A stretch of DNA of 64,000 nucleotides from Ursus arctos (taxonomy: Eukaryota > Chordata > Mammalia > Carnivora > Ursidae): positions 14,547,001 to 14,611,000 of the forward strand of contig NW_026623100.1 in assembly GCF_023065955.2 (NCBI RefSeq), written 5' to 3'. The translations under genes were made by a program, and so were the position numbers. How positions within the stretch are numbered: position 1 is the stretch's first letter; every line of letters starts with the position of its first letter. The notes under the pieces were generated by a model, which had not been told where the DNA came from, did no database searches, and saw nothing but the letters and a program-made list of their open reading frames with translations. Below, piece by piece: positions 37,504-48,429 of the stretch.

Positions 37504-37518
37504 GAAAGAAAGAGAGAT
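37262..37518 (+). mobile_element. Can-SINE with expanded (GAAA)n tail
   Basis: A head GGGCACCTGGGTGGATCAAT, a body AGCGGGGAGCCAGC and a tail AAATAAATAAATAAAATCTT. This is followed by about 80 bp of (GAAA)n and GAAAGA (37436-37518). Perfect 14-bp duplications AAAGGTAAGCCTGG lie at 37248-37261 and 37519-37532, outside the tetranucleotide run. The microsatellite therefore grew from the SINE poly(A) tail. A short part of the tRNA head around the A-B box interval is deleted. Confidence 0.95.
37436..37518. repeat. (GAAA)n microsatellite from a SINE tail
   Basis: A tetranucleotide run inside the SINE target duplications. It is likely polymorphic in length. Confidence 0.93.
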
Positions 37519-37532
37519 AAAGGTAAGCCTGG

Positions 37533-38107
37533 CTACCTGAGGTCCAAAAGGAGAGTAAGGAAATGATGGTGAATGAAAGCAGAACTACTACAGATTTAGG
37601 GGCAGGACTAGAGAAATGGGTCATGGTAATCCAAAGCTATTCAGAAGTTAACTGGATGCCTATATAACATGAAAGCTTGCAATGAAGACACAAATAAGAA
37701 AGCGATATCAGAAGTGCTTTTAATTGGTAATACTTACCCTTGGCTGTCAGTTCTGAAAACCAACAATTTATAGGCATCAGAACTTTGGGAGAAAAAAGGT
37801 AAGTTATCCACAGTCCTATGTACTAGTTAGTAGCTAATTAGAGCCCTCACACAAGGTACAGCCTAGAAAACCCCATGAAACGAAGTAAGTCCGATCTTGC
37901 TATTTCTGTGAGAGTTTTCAGGATACTGAAAATCAAATTTCTCTAGGAGACAGACACTTTACATTGTCCTACAAAGTGCCTGTGAACAGCAAGAAGTGGT
38001 TTGCGGGCATAGAAGAGGCATATCATAAAAAGAGAGAATTCATCACAGAAGGAACTGTAGAAGTTCCTTTGCCTCTCAAAGAAAACAAACATTCCTAACA
38101 TCCTTAC
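37533..38107. other. SRBD1 intron immediately 3' of exon E
   Basis: Plain intronic sequence following the exon E donor on the minus strand. A second donor-like GTAAGTATT is present at about 37736, but no convincing exon goes with it. Confidence 0.6.
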
Positions 38108-38215
38108 CAGTAAACAACATCCAGTGGCGCAAAGTAATTTTTCATTATCAGGTCAGCAAAGTAAGCTTCTGTTTCCCGGCAGGCAGTTCCATTTCCAATC
38201 ACCACTGTGCTGCAG
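38108..38215 (-). CDS. SRBD1: SRBD1 internal exon E (YqgF-like domain, end)
   Basis: This 108-bp exon has one base completing Asn, 35 codons and two trailing bases (TG). It reads [19 protein letters not shown], then [16 protein letters not shown]. The [11 protein letters not shown] block is the signature of the Tex family (bacterial Tex: IGNGTASRET) and is the strongest evidence for the gene call. The acceptor CCCTTGAAG is weak in pyrimidines, but the donor TTACTG before GTAAGG is strong. The next exon should complete Cys and continue with the Tex signature following the YqgF domain. I could not find it anywhere in positions 1-38107, so the following intron probably exceeds 38 kb. Confidence 0.96.
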
Positions 38216-38621
38216 CTTCAAGGGATAAACAAGATGAGAAATGGAATAAGCTCAAGGCATGCTTCTAAATCAATCAGGAGAAAATGAACAGAATGCACAA
38301 ATACTATCATACAATGATCTTATTCTCTCACAGAGCCAGGCAACATCTCCCCTATTTCACAATGGAGGCACAAACTTTTGTAGAACAAAGGACAATGCCC
38401 CAGCATTTGGTATGGGAGGCAATGGAGAAATATTTTACTGTCACACAATCAAGAACAGTCAGCTTTCTTCCCATCTAGAAGGTACCAAACTTACACATAG
38501 ATAAGAAACTCTGGAGCATTCTAGGCCATAATGAAGACATCATGACCGAATTATGTGAGGTTGCCAAATAATCTCTCAAGCTTCAAACTACTATCACATC
38601 CACTCCTCAGATCCATAAAAT

Positions 38622-38735
38622 AGAATGGAAGAAAGGAAGGAAGGGAGGAAAGAAAGGAGGGAGGGAAAAAGCGAAGGGGGGAAGAGAGGGAAAGTGAGGG
38701 AGAGTGAGAGAGCAAGAGAGAGAGAAAGAGACAAA
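38622..38735. repeat. Purine-rich (GGAA/GAGA)n tract
   Basis: About 110 bp of almost pure A/G on the plus strand, inside the 766-bp intron between SRBD1 exons D and E. On the transcribed minus strand it is a long pyrimidine tract. It creates spurious open frames. Confidence 0.9.
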
Positions 38736-38981
38736 GACAGCCCAAATAAAAGAATTCAATGCTCACTTTTTCTCATATTACCACCTTTGTTTAGCGAAGG
38801 TGGCAGAGGAAGGGAGAAGCATCCCTCCAGAGTCCAAATGTAGAGTTCTCCAGCAATTTGCCCCAGCATTGTTTTACATGATTCCTTCTCTCTCACCAAG
38901 GCACTTCCCTTAATCCCTCCCTCCAAATATCTCTGACTGGCTGAGCCAGTGAAGTACTCAAAAGGTTACTTATTTTCATAC

Positions 38982-39072
38982 TTGAAATTCAGCAAAAGCC
39001 TCTTTATTTTCTCTGCCTCTCGGAAGCCTTGTCCACAATGCAAGTAAACCACATCAGTATGAAGAATCTGAC
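38982..39072 (-). CDS. SRBD1: SRBD1 internal exon D (YqgF-like domain, middle)
   Basis: This 91-bp exon has two leading bases, 29 codons and two trailing bases. It reads [20 protein letters not shown] and then KIKRLLLNF. This matches the second strand and following helix of the YqgF-like domain in Tex, where nucleotide-binding residues are variably kept. The acceptor is TTTCTCTAAG before GTCAG and the donor is TTTCAA before GTATGA. The intron to exon E is only 766 bp, the shortest here, and holds a purine-rich tract at about 38.63-38.74 kb. Confidence 0.94.
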
Positions 39073-39499
39073 CTTAGAGAAAATGAAAAGAATAAGCCAT
39101 TTTGTAAGAAATTACAAAACATAACACAAAGATGATTCAATTAAGCATTTTATACCAGAAAAGGGAAATGTTTTGTCTTTTACACTGCAGGATGAATCAT
39201 TCATATTCACTAAATCTGATTCTCCCGAAGCACTCGGAAATTTTGTTGCTTCCAAAGTTATAAGGACACTACTTTGCTACATATTATCAACAAAATCATC
39301 ATTAACTAGCTTATATGCCATGATACCTAAAAGAGAAATGGTTTTTAATAACATATAACATCAAGCTAACATTTACTGAATATGTACTAAATGCCAGACA
39401 ATGTTGTAATACTATTCTATTTCTTCTTTTGGGTTGTAGATATGTGAATTTCTTTCCCTATATAATTCTTAACCTGCATATTTATGAGTTGTGTGCTTC

Positions 39500-39550
39500 T
39501 CTATATTATATTATTTTATATTATATTATATTACATTATATTATATTTCA
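39500..39550. repeat. (TATAT)n AT-rich simple repeat
   Basis: A run of TTATA units such as ATTATATTATATTACATTA in the intron between SRBD1 exons C and D. Confidence 0.85.
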
Positions 39551-39685
39551 GTGAAAAATATATTCAACATTTGAGGGTAACAACCTCAAGAACAGAACTA
39601 ATGAGCTAAGTGACCAACTTAGGAAGATATGAAAAGAAAAAAAGAATAATCTCAAAGAAAGGAGAAGGAAGGAAATGATGAAGTT

Positions 39686-39750
39686 AAAAGCAGAAATTCA
39701 TAACAAAATAAAAATTATAAAAAAAATAAAAAATAAAAGCAGAAATTCAT
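39686..39750. repeat. Direct repeat flanking an A-rich insert
   Basis: The 16-bp word AAAAGCAGAAATTCAT occurs at 39686-39701 and again at 39735-39750 (its last base is the edge). It brackets 33 bases made almost entirely of A and T. It looks like a target duplication around a minimal poly(A) insertion. Confidence 0.6.
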
Positions 39751-39889
39751 GAAATAGAAAAATACATATATAATGGAAAGGACTGGTAAAGTTTAAAGTT
39801 AAAAATCACCTAAGAAAAACACATAATTATAGCAATACCAATCAAGCAAAAGAATGAAGATACAGGTAAATAAAAAAAGATACAAATAA

Positions 39890-40070
39890 ATCATATTAGA
39901 AATGAAAAGAGGATATTACTAGAGCTTCAGCACAGATTAAAAAGACATAAAGACTATTATAAAAAGCTTCATGTTAATTTAAATGTTGAAATGGATAAAT
40001 TCTTGGAAATATCTTACCAAAACAGACTGAAGATACATACATACACATGTGGGAGTGCATACAGTATTTT
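39890..40070 (+). mobile_element. Old L1 ORF2 fragment, sense
   Basis: AATGAAAAGAGGATATTACT, GATTAAAAAGACATAAAGAC and GAAATGGATAAATTCTTGGA match the linker and early RT region of an old L1 ORF2. Confidence 0.7.
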
Positions 40071-41055
40071 TAAAAAGTCATCCTGCAAGCAATACAAATA
40101 TCATATCCAAATACAAATACATATGGTATCTCAACAGATGCAGGAAAAAAACATTGGTAAAATATGCTTCCCACTTACTGTAAAATTGTATAGCATAATA
40201 AAAAAAGACAGAGCAACTAGGACAGCAAAACCAAAAGCCCATGGCTATCTGTAACAAATTGTTCCACAAAACTCAAAAGATGATTAAGTGGGAACAAGGC
40301 AACTATCAAAACCTACATGCACTGGCATTTCTGTGGGAGCAAGAGGAGATAAGCAATGAAATATCTCATGGACCAAAAATATCAAAAGTTACTTCCCTAT
40401 AGTGCAGAAAGACTTCTGCATACTATAATTATAGGTCAGCAGAAAGATTGCCCACTGAGTTCAGGAAGGATTGAAGAACTCTAATCTCTATGAACTCTTG
40501 AAATATCCTTTTTAAGACAAAAACTGCAACTGAGGAGAAATTGTTGGGAATCATATCCCCACTGAACAAGATAAAGATAAAATGGGCAAAGGGAAAAGAA
40601 AGTCCAGGTAAAAGGGAGAAAGCATCAGGAAAACAGATTCCAGAAAGTAGAAGACTATCTCTTTATTCATATAGATACGAAGGTGCTTCCCCCCACCAAT
40701 AATTTTGGGGAAAAAGAAGAGATAGTTATAGAGATATACAGCTAGAAAACCTTTCCTGACCTGGTCTTCTATCCTAAAAGTTGGGGCAAATCAATTTTAT
40801 GTAAACATAAGCAACAGAAAAGGATCACAGTCAAATTCCATATAGAATGAATATTTTTTAAAACAGTAAATTAAAAAAAGACTAGTACGTCCTTACAGAA
40901 AGATGTGTCAACAAAACACAGAGAAAAATTGTAACCTAAAGAATGAGCTACAAAAAAATCATAGAAAATGAGATTAACATAAATCAGAATTAGAAAACCC
41001 CAGAAATAACATAAGAAAACTCAAAACTGAATTAGATATGAAAAGGTGATTTCAG

Positions 41056-41228
41056 GGGCACCTGCGGGTGGCTCAATCGGTTAAGCATCTGCCTTCAGCC
41101 CAGGTCATGATCCCAGGGTCCTGGGATGGAGTCCCCATCAGGCTCCCTCTCCCTTTGCCCCTCCCCTCTGCTTGTGCTTGCTCTCTTCCTCATGCTCTTT
41201 CTCTCAAATAAATAAATAAAATTGTTAA
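41056..41228 (+). mobile_element. Can-SINE
   Basis: A head GGGGCACCTGCGGGTGGCTC, then GGTTAAGCATCTGCCTTCAG, TCATGATCCCAGGGTCCTGG and an AAATAAATAAATAAAATTGT tail. The approximate duplications AAAAGGTGATTTCAG (41041-41055) and AAAGAAGTTATTTCAG (ending 41244) share ATTTCAG-type ends. Confidence 0.93.
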
Positions 41229-41740
41229 AAAGAAGTTATTTCAGAAAGAAAAATCTAAACCAAGAAACACAAGAACAAATAAATATAATAGTATGTATTA
41301 TTATATGTAATATATATTAATATATAACATATAGTAAGACTGCATAATATATTATATAATATAAATATAGTAAGAGAATTATAAAGTAAAAATAAGAAAA
41401 ATATAAAAGTTCAAAAAATTTAAAATGAAGAAGTTTATTATAGAACTGAAATCTATTTTTTATAAGTACTAAATGGAAATTCAAAAACTTGAAAATATAG
41501 TAATTTAAATAAAGAACTCAATGGATAGCTTTAATTGCAGATCAGACATAGCAGAATAGAAGCTTAATTAACATAAAGATGAACAATATAAAATAAAACA
41601 AAAGAATGAAAAACAGAAGAAAGAGGAAGTTGAAAGGTCTAATATACATGTAATTGGAATTCTGGAAAGAAATGGAAGAAGCTCTACAAACCCCAAGCAG
41701 AATTCATGCAAGAAAACCTGAAAAAAACAAACATACAATA

Positions 41741-41762
41741 CACACACACACACACACACACA
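41741..41762. repeat. (CA)n microsatellite
   Basis: An uninterrupted CA run of about 22 bp in the intron between exons C and D. Confidence 0.95.
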
Positions 41763-42517
41763 GCTAAGCAAATCATAAGAAAACCTCTGAAAACCAAGAG
41801 AGAAAATCTTAGCAGCCCGAGGAAAAAATAATAAGATTTTTGGTTCAATTCATTCTCAACAAAAAGTGTGTAGCCAGATGGGAAAAAAACAAACAAAAAA
41901 TGAAATGACACTTTTGAAGTACTGAAAGTAACCACCAATCATGAATTCTATACCCAGTGAAGATATCCTTCAGAAATGAGGGCAAGTCAGAAACATTTTA
42001 GACAAAAACTAACACAATCTGTCACCAGCTGACCCCATATTAAATGTAACAGGTCAGAGGGTCAGGCAGAGCAAAAATGATCTCAAATATAAACACGGAA
42101 ATGCAGCAAGAAATGAAGAGCGACAGAAAGGGTAGAAAGTAAATAAGGGGAAAAAACGCTAGGCAAAACAATAAAAATGTCTGGTATTTAAAATACACAG
42201 AGTTAAAATGCATCATATATAATACACTACAATAATCACAAGTTGATGGGGAATAGTTATTAAAGCTTGAACCTTAATCTTCAACATCTCCACTGTGACA
42301 TAGGGAAGGGCATAAATGATAGTAATATGTTGAGATTTTTGATCAACAAATAAGACAAATATGAAGTTTGATTTTCTGGCTCTCACACTGCTGCATGTGA
42401 GAAAACCATTTCCTAAACCTTAAAAATTAACATTATTTCAGATCCTCACAATATGTATGATGTGAAACTTATGACCAACCAAACAACTTTGAGTGAAGAA
42501 CTGAAAGATGTGCTTAC

Positions 42518-42675
42518 TGGTAGGAGAAATTATAGCCAATTTGCAACCATGTTTGTAACCAGGATCCACTCCCATCAGGGTGCGCCCTGGAACAGGGCTT
42601 GTTAAAAGGAGCTGACGAAGGTTCCGTCCAAACATCATTACTGATTCCTTCTCTGCATCTGATGTGAGTTTGGCT
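42518..42675 (-). CDS. SRBD1: SRBD1 internal exon C (start of YqgF/RuvC-like domain)
   Basis: This 158-bp exon has one leading base, 52 codons and one trailing base. It opens [18 protein letters not shown] and continues through [19 protein letters not shown] to KLAIISPT. The [12 protein letters not shown] stretch corresponds to the first strand of the YqgF/RNase H-like fold, where bacterial Tex has LDPGxRTGxKxA. The chosen acceptor is TTTCTAAAG before AGCC, because it keeps the reading frame from exon B; the AG two bases further in would break it. The donor is CTACCA before GTAAGC. The trailing A joins GT of exon D to give Ser. Confidence 0.95.
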
Positions 42676-43385
42676 CTTTAGAAATCAAAAATAAAAGGAA
42701 AAAGAGAAAGTATTTAGTTTTTCATTCACATAAAGTTTCTTCCTAAAAAAGAAAAGAATTCATTCCATACACTTATTCCTCACAGGAATTATTATTATAA
42801 CAAAATAAAGGAAAAAAACATCATATATAAAATTACACTGAGTCTATTTTTTGCTAATCTCAGTAATACATGAAACCACAAACAATTCTGAAGTGAATCT
42901 GAAGAGTCTGCCATACCTACATTCCTTCCAATCTGCTCTTTATATACAAAATCTGTATGTATAAATATCTGTGTATGTAAGAGAAACAGAGTATATAAAG
43001 ACCTGGACATCACACAGGAAGTCAAGTTAAAGTTTATCAGCTGATTAAAAATATGAACATAAAATTAGTGATAAATTATTGAATCCTAAGTAGTCTCTTC
43101 CATCAGTAGTTTTACACTTTAACCCATACAAATCTCAATGTCATCTTCTCTCTCTGTCCAATTCCCCACATTGAGCCCCCACCCTGTCATTCTCACAGGG
43201 ATGTGACACGACCAAGGATATTAGTAATCAGTCCAGAACTATGCCTCACGCACAGAATTTCCCAGGTTTCCTCCACAGAAGTTATTAGAAGTCTAATTTT
43301 AAAACTTTTTCTAGGATAAAAACATATGTCTACAATGGACTTAAAGGCATTTGGAAACTAAGTTTTAACACCATTCACTTTCTTA

Positions 43386-43498
43386 CTTTTTTTTTTTTAA
43401 TTTATTTAAGTAATCACTACATACAACGTAGGGCTCAAATGCACAACCCCAATATCAAGAGTCACACACTTTTCTGACTCAGCCAGTCAGGTGCCCCT
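43386..43498 (-). mobile_element. Can-SINE, short degenerate copy
   Basis: A T-run and TTTAATTTATTTAAGTAATC tail, AGGGCTCAAATGCACAACCC, then GACTCAGCCAGTCAGGTGCC as the degenerate inverted tRNA head. Flanking TTAACACCA words (43365 and 43499) suggest the target duplication. It is older than the other copies. Confidence 0.8.
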
Positions 43499-43829
43499 TA
43501 ACACCACACATTCTTAACAAAAGCTCTTAACATATTATCTCCTGAAATTCTTATGAATTTTATAAGAAGACAATAACAAGTATGTCTTCTCCATTAGAAC
43601 AGGTAAAGACATTCATGCCATGGTTACAAGAAAACTGACGGTAAAAAAACCATTCAAGGTACATTTCATAGCAGTGCTGAGGTAGAATTATCTACATATC
43701 TGAAGGCACACACAGCTAACTATTTTCGCTGTCATTCTCCTGCATTCAGCCAAGCAACATGAAAAGTATCATGACAGGTATTTCTAAATCTTCACTTTTA
43801 ACTTTATTTATAGTGTTTGTTGTCAGTCG

Positions 43830-44480
43830 TATATAAAGTACCATGATCGGTGTGAGATACAAAGCTGAAAAGACAAAATCCCCACTCTGAACATGACTGT
43901 ACTGTGGAAGAAACAAAAAAATAATCAGATAAGTATAAACAATGATAAGTGCTATGCTAGTGAGAACATATGGGAGGGACAGCTAAACTGGAAAACTTTC
44001 TAAAAGAGATGTCTTCTCAGGTGAATCAAGAAGAATAAGTAATAGAGTTAAACAAACAAAGGCAGGGAAAATAGAATGAAGGCACAGAGAAAATGTTGCA
44101 GGCAATGGAACTACCATACGTAAAGACTCGTGACTCATTATAGAAAAAGCAAGTAATTTCATATGCTAAAGTAAATACCGAGACATAAGGCTGTAGAGCC
44201 AAGACGAAATCAGGCCACAAAAGACTATGCATGATCTTCTAAAGAGCTTGGATTTAATCCTAGAGACAAAGAAGAGCCACTGGAGAATTTTAAGTAGAAG
44301 TGCATGAAATAATCAGATGGGAGTTTTAGGATGGCAATGTGAAATGTGTAGTATGGCAAGACAGACAGAGATCATCTATTACCCTAGAACAGTAATCCAG
44401 ACAAGAAATTATCATATCCTGAACTAAGACAGTAACCACAGAGAGATCAAGAAGCGGCAAATTTCAAGGTAATAATAAAG
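43830..44480 (-). mobile_element. L2 LINE 3' fragment, antisense
   Basis: AAATCAGGCCACAAAAGACT, GAGCTTGGATTTAATCCTAG, GAGCCACTGGAGAATTTTAA and TGAAATAATCAGATGGGAGT are the diverged reverse complement of the L2 3' region (around its CATGATCTGGCC and TGATCATGTCAC landmarks). Left boundary uncertain. Confidence 0.7.
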
Positions 44481-44639
44481 GATGGGAAAATAGGCAGCAC
44501 TTGGTAACTGACAACATGGAACTGATGAAAGAGGTAGGTGTGAAAAACAACATGGGGATGAATCATCTTGACAGTTACAGAACTAAGAAATCCAAAGTAG
44601 ACTGCCTAATATATAGTCAACTGAATCAAATGTCTGCAA

Positions 44640-44840
44640 AATAATATAGTCTGTATGGTTGTTTTAAGTACTCACACATGAATGGAGAAAAGTCTGGTTA
44701 CCAATGATTATCTCTAGGAAATGAAATTTTGTGGGTTTTTTTTTCTTTGTTTTACTGATTCTTTCAATTTTTTCTACATTAGGACAGATTTCTTTTTAAT
44801 TAGAGAACTGAAGTAATTTTCTTTAAAGAAAAATCAATTG
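44640..44840 (+). mobile_element. L1M 3'UTR-like fragment
   Basis: CTGGTTACCAATGATTATCT, CTAGGAAATGAAATTTTGTG and a T-rich stretch with TTCTACATTAGGACAG resemble the 3' end of an old L1M. Confidence 0.5.
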
Positions 44841-46358
44841 GGAATTTTCTCTCTCAATTGCTGTTCAGGTAATTACAAGTATTTCTATCAAGAGACATAT
44901 CTGCAGTTAATGTCTGCAAACCAACTTACAGACTAAAATAAGATATATTTTTTTAACCGCAGGCATTTTAAAAAAAGAGAAGGAAAGTACTCTTGTTTGC
45001 CCACTGGTAAAAGAAGTCAGAGAAGGATTATAAATTAAATAATCCCACACCAAATCACTAACATTAAATCTCAATGAAATCATTCCATAGGCAGTGAATC
45101 TACTCAAGTCAAATGTATGCAAAAATGTGAAAAGCACTACTGGACATTCTTTGCAACATGAAAATCCAAGATAAAGGAAAACAAGAGGAAACGAAATTTT
45201 GAATAAGGTAACTTTCTCTTTTTCCATATGAACAAAACCCGTTATTTAAAAATTTTATTTCCCAGCACTCAAAAGCAAGAGATGTTACCTTGCACAGACT
45301 TGAAATGAAATAGGATTCAAATAAAAACAATATTGTTAAGGGACAACTAAGCTATGAAGGATGAATCAAGAAAATGAATGACTTTGATAAAAAGAAGGTG
45401 GTCAAAAAAAGCTATGTGTCTTTTTTAATAGTACCTCCTCAGTTCCTGTTGTCAATGCCTCCAAAGTCAATAGCCAAGTCCAGCAAAAGAAAAACAGGCA
45501 AACATTATAAAGGCTGCTATCAATTCTAGTGAGCTTGAAGAGATGGCTAGAAATCTACAGTTTTCAAGTAACCCTTGCTGAAATCCATAAATAAGAGAGA
45601 ATGAAGAAAGTCTCGAGCCCATAGGAAGGAATATATGAGGGAATGGCTAGTTTGAAGATTGACTACAAAGACAGAGGCTAGAGATAAGCAGGAAAGAGGG
45701 TTTCTGCCTCCTCAAACTTCTTTCCATCTCTTTCCCTACAAAAACCTGCAATCTGCACCTCAGCTCTTTTGCAGCTCTTCTTTGTAACTCTTAGTCCTTC
45801 CACTAGTCCATCTAGATGGTCACTTTAATCATCTCCTCTAATATGTGCTCATCACTGCTGATAATTATTCACCTAAATAACTCCCATTTAGAATTAAATA
45901 CATATATTAGCTTTCTCTCTTCAGAGTGATAAATTCATCACGTGCTCCACTGATTTTCTTATGCTGTTTTTGGTTCTCATACCTCCAAAAACTGCTTCCA
46001 ACTAAATTCTCCATTAACTTCTTAGTTTATTATCCCAAGCTAAATCTCTCATCAATAAAACCATTTGTTTGTCTTGGCTGTCAAATTGCAAAACTGGTAT
46101 TGTAGGACTGGAAGGGATACACATTAACTGGTCAAGATTTGGAAAAGTACATTTTAATAAAGAGCTATCTTTTGTGGTCGACACATGTGAATGCCTCTGC
46201 AGATTGAAATCTAGGCTTAACTATAATCGCTTTGTGACCCTCACTCAGTTCTTTGGATGGGTTAGTGGATCAACAAATATTTACTTCATGCTTTAATGGG
46301 TCTATTACTATAAATAATAATAAACAGTACATAAAATTAAATAAGACAAGATACACAC
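44841..46358. other. Intronic sequence between SRBD1 exons B and C
   Basis: No repeat or exon was recognised. A 106-codon minus-strand open stretch at 45227-44907 is low complexity and lies entirely inside the intron. Confidence 0.45.
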
Positions 46359-46466
46359 CTGAACTCTCTACAGAGGAGAGGATAAATAAGGCGTTTAAAA
46401 GAATCATCGAGTGAATTGTGTAAGATCTTCATTAACTCTGGCCTTGCAAAGCCACGTGGTCTCCAC
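46359..46466 (-). CDS. SRBD1: SRBD1 internal exon B (central helical segment)
   Basis: This 108-bp exon carries one base completing Arg from exon A, 35 codons and two bases. It reads [13 protein letters not shown] near the start and IYPLLCREF at the end. The acceptor is a strong polypyrimidine tract ending TTTTTTGCAG and the donor is TTCAG before GTGTGT. The leftover AG joins A of exon C to give Arg. The segment matches the Tex-family region in which a long helix ends in an R-L-I/L-x-P-x-x-x-R-E-x-R pattern just before the YqgF domain. No frameshift or stop is present, as expected for a live exon. Confidence 0.93.
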
Positions 46467-46797
46467 CTGCAAAAAAGAAAAGCCTACACTAAAACCGATG
46501 AAGCAATAACAAGACCATGAAAGGGCTCCTGGAAGAAGGGAGAGGAAGTAGAACAGAAAAGGGGGAAAAACTTTATTGAAGCCAAAGTAACATAATCTGT
46601 GAGGGAAGACTGTGATGTCTGGAAATTATTACTATGACATCTGGAGTTCTTATTTTTAAAAACCTGGTAACCACGGTCACATATAAAACTAAGGGGAGGA
46701 AAAAAACCTTTCTTATCCTGGGAAGAGTCTCCAGAGCATTATTAATAATGGTAAAAATCTTAAGATATAAGAAAGTCACCAGAAAATGACTAATGCA

Positions 46798-47166
46798 CTG
46801 CTATGAACTAAATTATATCCCCTAAAATTAATATGTTGAAGCCCTAACCCCCAGTAAGATGGTATCTGGAGATGCAGCCTTTGGGAGATAATTGGTCATG
46901 ACGGTAGGGCCATCATGATGTGACTGGTAGAAGAAAAGATTATCAGAGAGCTTGCTGTCTCTCTATCCCTTTGTCTTCCAGCCAGGTGAGGGCATAGTGA
47001 GAAGGCAGCAGCCTACAAGCCAAGAAGAGGGTTCTCACCAGGAATCAAATCAGCCTACACCTTGATCTTGGACTTTACAGCTTCCAGAACTAGGAGAAAA
47101 TAAATTTCTGTTGTTTAAACCACTCAGTCTACGGTATTTTGTTATGGCAGCAAAGCTAAGACAAAC
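46798..47166 (+). mobile_element. MLT1-type MaLR LTR
   Basis: TGCTATGAACTAAATTATAT, TGTTGAAGCCCTAACCCCCA, GCCTTTGGGAGATAATTGGT, then CACCTTGATCTTGGACTTTA and TAAATTTCTGTTGTTTAAAC to TTATGGCAGCAAAGCTAAG cover the whole MLT1 LTR in sense order. It is solo with no internal sequence, and lies in the intron between SRBD1 exons A and B. Confidence 0.92.
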
Positions 47167-47889
47167 ATGTATCCTTCTTTGCCCATTCCTTTATCTCTTT
47201 CTGAGAATTAAAGCAGACTGAGCAAAGGAAAAACTGTTTTAACCCTTGCCTCTTGCCATTCCTTAGAACTCACTCTACTCCTCAGGCTGCAGTGCTCTAT
47301 CACGCAGTATACCTGCATACATGCTGATGGATATAAATGTCAGAGTCGAACTGAATGGTAGCGGGCACTGGATAAAGAACAGTAAGAGAAAAACAAAAGC
47401 TAAAAAGGACAAATTCAGCCCAACTCCTTCCATGTTTCCATCCATCTATAGCCCTTGCCCTTCAATGACTCTTGAGTACAAACCATTAATAAAATATCTA
47501 TTTTATAAACCATAATAAAATAAATCATTAATATACCCTAGGGACACTGTCATCTCTCTTACTTATCTCAGGTAGGAAATTAACTAAATTATTTCAGTGG
47601 ACAAACATTTAAGCATCTATAATGTGATACACCAAAGGTTTCATAATAAGAACTATTTGAATCCTTTCCACAGAAGGTCATTAACTGAGTAGAACACAGC
47701 TTTGTTTTTTAATTTGAATGAAAGTGCTTTCAGGACATACATCCTTCCACTCAAATCTCTGTCACTCCCTACTGTCACCTTTACCTGAGGGCATGAGAGT
47801 AAGGGAGGCATAGGAGATGAACTGGACATACATTATTAATATGACAATTAATACTACTGTTGTTACTGTTATTGCTGTTATTATTGCTA

Positions 47890-48265
47890 ATTTGGAGAGC
47901 CCAATGTCACGAAAGATGTTCCAGAAGAAACATCTGAGATGGGTTTTAAAAAATAAATTTTGCTTTAGCAAACAAGACCCAGGAGAAAAAAAGCATACTG
48001 GTAAGAAACCACAGCACATGTAAAAGCATGTAGAAGCACATGTAGAAGCATGAAAGAACTTGATGAGTCCTTTCAAGTAGATTAGTACTGCTAGAGTATA
48101 ACTGTCAGGATCAGGTAGGAGGTAAATGGGGCTAGAAAATACGGCAGTAGCCAGATCATTAAAGGTCTTATACACCATACTATGGAGCTTGGCAAATTAG
48201 GAGAGAACATAGTCCTGGGTCATGGGACAGTACACTAGGAAGATAATCCTTAGAGGCAGGAAAGC
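47890..48265 (-). mobile_element. L2 LINE fragment, antisense
   Basis: ACCACAGCACATGTAAAAGC, GCCAGATCATTAAAGGTCTT and GAGCTTGGCAAATTAG follow the inverted L2 3' region. An internal AAGCATGTAGAAGCACATGT duplication is present. Confidence 0.6.
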
Positions 48266-48429
48266 CCTAATGGAGTGGTTGCTTAAATGTATGTATCTGA
48301 TATCTGCTGGGGGTCATTCCCTTTAAGACCAAACTAAGGTTTCCCCATTGCTAATACGAAAAACACAGAAATTTTTAACATTGCTTACTCAATCCCTGTA
48401 GAAGCCTCAAAGGTTTTCCACAAACCTTA

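Larger units (their letters stand above)
40880..42235 (+). mobile_element. Old L1 ORF1 remnant, split by a Can-SINE
   Basis: ATTGGAATTCTGGAAAGAAA, GAGAAAATCTTAGCAGCCCG, ATTCTATACCCAGTGAAGAT, ATCCTTCAGAAATGAGGGCA and ACCAGCTGACCCCATATTAA correspond to the RRM and C-terminal coding region of an old L1 ORF1 in sense orientation. A Can-SINE at 41056-41228 and an AC repeat at 41741 interrupt it. It is not open. Confidence 0.75.

Noticed and set aside
37736..37790. Minus-strand segment ending in a strong donor GTAAGTATT, preceded by CTCCCAAAG
   Set aside because: Too short, no similarity to the SRBD1 protein following exon E, and the reading frame is not supported.
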